DNA from: Azotobacter beijerinckii
Lineage (GTDB): Bacteria; Pseudomonadota; Gammaproteobacteria; Pseudomonadales; Pseudomonadaceae
Direction: 5' to 3'
Assembly (NCBI RefSeq): GCF_900110885.1
Contig: NZ_FOFJ01000018.1
Span: 1-64,000 of the forward strand
Length of the DNA stretch: 64,000 bases
How positions within the stretch are numbered: the first letter of the stretch is position 1; each line of letters starts with the position of its first letter. Both the position numbers and the translations under genes were made by a program. Below the pieces are notes generated by a model, which was given only the letters and a program-made list of their open reading frames with translations, did no database searches and was not told the origin of the DNA. This document shows positions 60,522 to 64,000 of this stretch, piece after piece.

Positions 60522-61496
60522 ATGGCAGATGACTGGAAGGCGCCACCGGAAGGCGGCGACGAGAAGAGCTGGAAGCTGCTGGAAAAGACTTTGCTGGCCA
60601 CTGTGGAGGAACGGCGGCGGGCGCGACGCTGGGGAATCTTCTTCAAGTTGCTGGGGTTCGCCTATCTGTCGACCCTCCTGGTGATGTTTTCTCCGGCGCT
60701 GAGCCTGAAGGAGGCGGCGCGCACAGGGGATCACACCGCGCTGGTCGAGGTGCGTGGAGTAATCGCCGACAGCGAGTCGGCCAGCGCCGACAATATCGTC
60801 GGCAGTCTGCGGGCCGCCTTCAAGGACAAGCACACCAAGGGTGTGGTGCTGCGCATCAACAGTCCGGGCGGCAGTCCCGTGCAGTCCGGCTACATCTATG
60901 ACGAGATTCGCCGCCTGCGTGCCGCGCATCCCGACATCAAGCTCTATGCGGTCATCACCGATCTCGGAGCCTCCGGCGCCTACTATATCGCCAGCGCCGC
61001 CGATGCTGTCTATGCGGACAAGGCCAGTCTGGTCGGCTCGATCGGGGTGACGGCGGCAAGCTTCGGCTTCGTCGGGGCGATGGAGCGGCTTGGGGTTGAG
61101 CGCCGGGTCTACACGGCCGGCGAGCACAAGGCTTTCCTTGATCCGTTCCAGCCGCAGAAGGAAGGCGAAGTGCGCTTCTGGCGGGAGGTGCTGGATGTCA
61201 CCCACCGGCAGTTCATCGACAGCGTCAAGCAGGGGCGCGGCGAGCGGCTGAAGGACAAGGACCATCCCGAGTTGTTCTCCGGTCTGGTCTGGTCCGGCGA
61301 GCAGGCTTTGCAGTTGGGGTTGGTCGATGCGCTGGGCAGCGCCAGTCACGTGGCTCGCGAAGTGGTCGGCGCGGAGAGCTTGGTCGACTTCACGGTGCGG
61401 GAAACGCCGCTGGACCGCTTCGCCAAGAAGCTGGGAACCGGTGTGGCGGAGCGTCTGGAGATGTGGATGGGGCTGCAGGCTCCGGCCCTACACTGA
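60522..61496 (+). CDS. sppA: Signal peptide peptidase SppA, S49 family
   Basis: This 324-aa S49 peptidase is half the size of E. coli SppA. An N-terminal signal anchor (FFKLLGFAYLSTLLVMFSPAL, residues ~41-61) tethers it to the inner membrane. The region GVVLRINSPGGSPVQSG and the catalytic-serine motif DLGASGAYYIASAAD are intact, with K-A-S-L-V-G-S-I-G-V following. It degrades cleaved signal peptides. The start is two bases after the HAD stop, with GAGGGG upstream. Confidence 0.93.
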   Translation: MADDWKAPPEGGDEKSWKLLEKTLLATVEERRRARRWGIFFKLLGFAYLSTLLVMFSPALSLKEAARTGDHTALVEVRGVIADSESASADNIVGSLRAAFKDKHTKGVVLRINSPGGSPVQSGYIYDEIRRLRAAHPDIKLYAVITDLGASGAYYIASAADAVYADKASLVGSIGVTAASFGFVGAMERLGVERRVYTAGEHKAFLDPFQPQKEGEVRFWREVLDVTHRQFIDSVKQGRGERLKDKDHPELFSGLVWSGEQALQLGLVDALGSASHVAREVVGAESLVDFTVRETPLDRFAKKLGTGVAERLEMWMGLQAPALH

Positions 61497-61508
61497 TCAG
61501 GTATCCAG

Positions 61509-61534
61509 GGTCCGGCGTGGTGCCGGACCGCTTT
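61509..61534 (+). terminator. Terminator after sppA
   Basis: A perfect 8-bp stem (GGTCCGGC/GCCGGACC, loop GTGGT) is followed by GCTTTTCG, between convergent genes. Confidence 0.75.
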
Positions 61535-61545
61535 TCGATGGGGGC

Positions 61546-62124
61546 TCAGGGAATCTGTACGCCCTCGGCCAGCAGCATGTCGACCAGTCGGATCAGAGGC
61601 AGGCCGATCAGGCTGGTGGCGTCTTCGCCCTCGGTGGAGCGGAACAGGCTCACGCCGAGTCCTTCTGATTTGAAGCTCCCGGCGCAGTCGAAGGGTTGTT
61701 CGGCTGCCAGGTAGCGCTCGATGCAGGCTTCGTCCAGCTGGCGAAAGTGCACCCTGAAGGGAATGCAGTCGACCTGCAAAATCCCGCTGGATGTGTTGAG
61801 CAGAGCCAGTCCGGTCAAGAAGGTCACGCTGTTGCCGCTGGCGCTCTGCAGTTGCTCGCGGGCGCGTGGCAGGTCGTGGGGTTTGCCGAGGATCTGTCCA
61901 TTCAGCACGGCGACTTGGTCCGAGCCGATGATCAGGTGTTGCGGGTGTTCTTGGGTCAGGGCACCCGCCTTTTCGGTGGCCAGGCGCCTGACCAGGCTGT
62001 CGGCAGCCTCTCCGTGGCGGGGGGTCTCGTCGATGGACGGCGAGGCACAGGTGAAGGGCAGCCGCAGGCGGCTCAGCAGTTCGCGGCGATAGATGGAGCT
62101 GGAGGCGAGCACGAGAGGCAGCAT
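61546..62124 (-). CDS. Maf-like nucleoside triphosphate pyrophosphatase (YceF type)
   Basis: This 192-aa Maf protein has LASSSIYRRELLSRL (the SxxRxxLL motif), the S-P-S-I-D-E-T and IIGSDQVAVLNGQILGKP motifs, and SFKSEGLG. The YceF subgroup hydrolyses 7-methyl-GTP to the monophosphate. The position next to yceD-rpmF-plsX, as in E. coli, favours YceF over other Maf proteins. It is divergent from yceD. Confidence 0.93.
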   Translation of the reverse strand: MLPLVLASSSIYRRELLSRLRLPFTCASPSIDETPRHGEAADSLVRRLATEKAGALTQEHPQHLIIGSDQVAVLNGQILGKPHDLPRAREQLQSASGNSVTFLTGLALLNTSSGILQVDCIPFRVHFRQLDEACIERYLAAEQPFDCAGSFKSEGLGVSLFRSTEGEDATSLIGLPLIRLVDMLLAEGVQIP

Positions 62125-62231
62125 GGCATTCTCCTGGCGGGGGAGTGCGATTCTAGCGGCGCCTGCCGATTGGCGGACAGAGCGGAATTCCCTTTGACAC
62201 CGCTCCGACCCATCCCTAGAATGCCGCCCCT

Positions 62232-62759
62232 ATGTTGAATGGGCCGATTCCACCTCACGTTGATCCACGCAAGCTGGCTGATCGCAGTGCGACCCTCGAG
62301 GGCGATCTGCAGCTGGCGAGCTTGCCGCGTCTTTGCGATCCGCTTGCCGAAGGTTCGGGGGTGGTACACGCGAAACTCCATTTTGAGCGCGACGAGCGCA
62401 AGGCTGTGGTCATCCACAGCGAGCTCGATGTCGAGGTCAAGATGGTTTGCCAGCGTTGTCTGGAGCTGGTCGCCCTGCCGATCCACAGCGAATGCCATTA
62501 CGCGGTGGTAAAGGAAGGAGCGAACACTCAGTCGTTGCCCAAGGACTATGACGTGCTGGAAGTTGGGGAAGATCCTTTGGATCTGCTGGCGCTGGTCGAG
62601 GACGAGCTGTTGCTTGCCTTGCCCATCGTTCCGCTCCATGACCCTGATGTTTGCCAGCCGCCGGCCGGGCTCGAAGAGCCCGAACCGAGCGAGGACGAGG
62701 TATCGCGGTCCAACCCGTTCAGCGTACTGGCGCAGTTAAAGCGTGACCCAAACGTTTAG
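62232..62759 (+). CDS. yceD: YceD/DUF177 protein
   Basis: This 175-aa DUF177 protein has the typical C-x-x-C in VKMVCQRCLELVALP, VEDELLLALPIVPLHD and a C-terminal R-S-N-P-F-S-V-L-A-Q-L-K segment. Homologues are linked to 23S rRNA accumulation. rpmF follows by 13 bases, the usual arrangement. The ATG at 62232 begins MLNGPIPPHVDPRKLADR. Confidence 0.92.
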   Translation: MLNGPIPPHVDPRKLADRSATLEGDLQLASLPRLCDPLAEGSGVVHAKLHFERDERKAVVIHSELDVEVKMVCQRCLELVALPIHSECHYAVVKEGANTQSLPKDYDVLEVGEDPLDLLALVEDELLLALPIVPLHDPDVCQPPAGLEEPEPSEDEVSRSNPFSVLAQLKRDPNV

Positions 62760-62772
62760 GAGTTAATCAGTT

Positions 62773-62955
62773 ATGGCTGTTCAGCAGAACAAAAAGTCCC
62801 GTTCCGCACGCGATATGCGTCGCTCCCATGACGCGCTCGAGGCGAACGCCCTGTCCGTCGAGAAGAGCACCGGTGAAGTTCATCTGCGTCACCACGTGTC
62901 GCCGGACGGTTTCTACCGTGGCCGCAAAGTGATCGACAAGGGCTCCGACGAGTAA
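62773..62955 (+). CDS. rpmF: 50S ribosomal protein L32
   Basis: This 60-aa L32 starts [22 protein letters not shown] and ends [21 protein letters not shown]. It is the zinc-free, cysteine-lacking variant common in gammaproteobacteria. An AGGAG site precedes the ATG. plsX begins three bases after the stop. Confidence 0.97.
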   Translation: MAVQQNKKSRSARDMRRSHDALEANALSVEKSTGEVHLRHHVSPDGFYRGRKVIDKGSDE

Positions 62956-62958
62956 CTC

Positions 62959-63975
62959 TTGTCCGCTTCGCTCATCGCTGTCGATGCAATGAGTGGGGAC
63001 TCCGGTCCCCGCTGTATTGTCCCTGCCTGTCTCGCCTGTCTGGCTGAGATGCCTTCGCTGCATCTGGTCCTCGTCGGCCAAGCCTCCCTTCTCGAAGAGT
63101 TGATTGCTCGTCATCCACGGGTCGATCGTGCTCGCCTGAGCGTCGTGCATGCGGGAGGCGTGATCGCCATGGGCGAGCGTCCTGCCCATGCGCTGCGCCG
63201 CAAGGCGGACTCCTCCATGCGCGTGGCCCTGGGTTTGCTGTGCGAGGGGCGGGTTCAGGCCTGCGTTAGCGCCGGTAACACGGGGGCTCTGATGGCGTTG
63301 TCCCGGCATATGCTGAAGACCCTGCCGGGCGTTGATCGGCCGGCGATGTTCGCTGCTCTCCCCACTCAGCGGGGCGTCTGCCATTTGCTCGATCTGGGCG
63401 CTAATGTGGATTGCAGTGCCGAGCATCTGTACCAGTTCGCCGTGATGGGCTCGGTCGCCGCGGAGGCCCTCGGCGTGGGACGTCCACGGGTAGCGCTGCT
63501 GAACGTCGGTACCGAGGAGGTCAAGGGCAATCAGCAGGTCAAGCAGGCCGCCGCCCTGCTGCAGCGGGCCAGGGGAATCCATTACGTAGGCTTCGTCGAG
63601 GGTGACGGTCTCTATCGTGGCGAGGCCGATGTGGTGGTCTGCGATGGTTTCGTCGGCAACATTCTACTGAAGGCCAGCGAAGGGCTCGCCGCGATGATCG
63701 CCGGAGAGGTCGAGGCGCAGTTCAGGCGCAGTCTTGCCTCGCGGCTGGTCGGTGCCCTGGCTTTGCCATTCCTGCGTCGGTTGCAGGCTCGCCTGGCGCC
63801 GGCACGACACAATGGAGCCAGTTTCCTGGGGTTGCAGGGGATCGTGGTGAAAAGCCATGGTGCGGCGGGCGCCGAGGAGTTTCGCAGCGCGATTCTCCGT
63901 GCGCAGGCGGAGATCCGCGAGAACTTGCCGCAACGTCTGCATGACCGGCTGGAAACGCTGCTGGCAGGGCACTGA
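62959..63975 (+). CDS. plsX: Phosphate acyltransferase PlsX
   Basis: This 338-aa peripheral enzyme makes acyl-phosphate from acyl-ACP for phospholipid synthesis. The opening is [14 protein letters not shown] (family consensus DAMGGDxGP), followed by [32 protein letters not shown] and [16 protein letters not shown]. The start appears to be TTG at 62959, with the next family residues S-A-S-L immediately after. No separate ribosome site fits in the three bases after rpmF, so translational coupling is likely. fabD probably follows. Confidence 0.94.
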   Translation: MSASLIAVDAMSGDSGPRCIVPACLACLAEMPSLHLVLVGQASLLEELIARHPRVDRARLSVVHAGGVIAMGERPAHALRRKADSSMRVALGLLCEGRVQACVSAGNTGALMALSRHMLKTLPGVDRPAMFAALPTQRGVCHLLDLGANVDCSAEHLYQFAVMGSVAAEALGVGRPRVALLNVGTEEVKGNQQVKQAAALLQRARGIHYVGFVEGDGLYRGEADVVVCDGFVGNILLKASEGLAAMIAGEVEAQFRRSLASRLVGALALPFLRRLQARLAPARHNGASFLGLQGIVVKSHGAAGAEEFRSAILRAQAEIRENLPQRLHDRLETLLAGH

Positions 63976-63976
63976 T

Positions 63977-64000
63977 GTGACTGCATCCGATAGCCTGTCA
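63977..64000 (+). CDS. fabD: Probable start of fabD (malonyl-CoA:ACP transacylase), cut by window edge
   Basis: GTG at 63977, just after the plsX stop, opens MTASDSLS to the right edge. The only support is position: plsX is followed by fabD in Pseudomonas and E. coli lies close to that order. Eight residues cannot confirm the family. Confidence 0.4.

Overview
This 64-kb window is a GC-rich gammaproteobacterial chromosome segment, almost fully coding. It comes from the Pseudomonas/Azotobacter group and most probably from Azotobacter. The gene order from fadB to fabD follows, from memory, the Pseudomonas aeruginosa PA3014-PA2968 block. SthA is 464 residues with the one-cysteine C-T-H-L-G-T active-site variant known from Azotobacter/Pseudomonas soluble transhydrogenase. 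p-Hydroxybenzoate hydroxylase is paired with an AraC/XylS-type PobR, as known in Azotobacter. These assignments come from reading alone; no database search was run.

Region 1 (1-16.6 kb) is the accessory part. It opens with the end of etfB and all of etfA. A 375-bp non-coding element follows, bounded by 31-bp perfect inverted repeats. Next is a baeR/baeS two-component system divergent from an mdtABC-type RND efflux operon with its own outer-membrane factor. baeS carries a frameshift that looks like a short deletion between the HATPase G1 motif and the F box. An isolated lipoprotein of the integrating-conjugative-element PFL_4695 family, pobA/pobR and a MarR regulator complete the region.

Region 2 (16.6-34 kb) is a core block. 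It holds fatty-acid beta-oxidation (fadBA), a DUF1653 gene, topA, two small conserved genes, lexA with two tandem SOS boxes, psrA, a YkuD L,D-transpeptidase, nagZ, a methylthioinosine phosphorylase, a CsiV-like gene, mfd and a long-form GAPDH. No sulA lies beside lexA.

Region 3 (34-43 kb) is the sodium-pumping NADH:quinone reductase operon nqrABCDEF with its maturation genes apbE (flavin transferase) and nqrM, followed by sthA. Together these handle NADH oxidation and NAD(P)H balance.

Region 4 (43-64 kb) is mostly cell-envelope biogenesis and RNA metabolism. It holds a glycerophosphodiesterase, lolCDE, a DUF2062 gene and comEC, then a tightly overlapping exbB-exbD-lpxK-ycaR-kdsB-lmwPTP-murB run. 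After these come rne with a roughly 500-nt leader, rluC-HAD phosphatase-sppA, maf, and yceD-rpmF-plsX-(fabD).

I saw no tRNA, rRNA, CRISPR array or intact transposase. The most unusual signals are the baeS lesion, the inverted-repeat element, the orphan ICE lipoprotein and the missing sulA. I did not find a convincing new multi-gene system.
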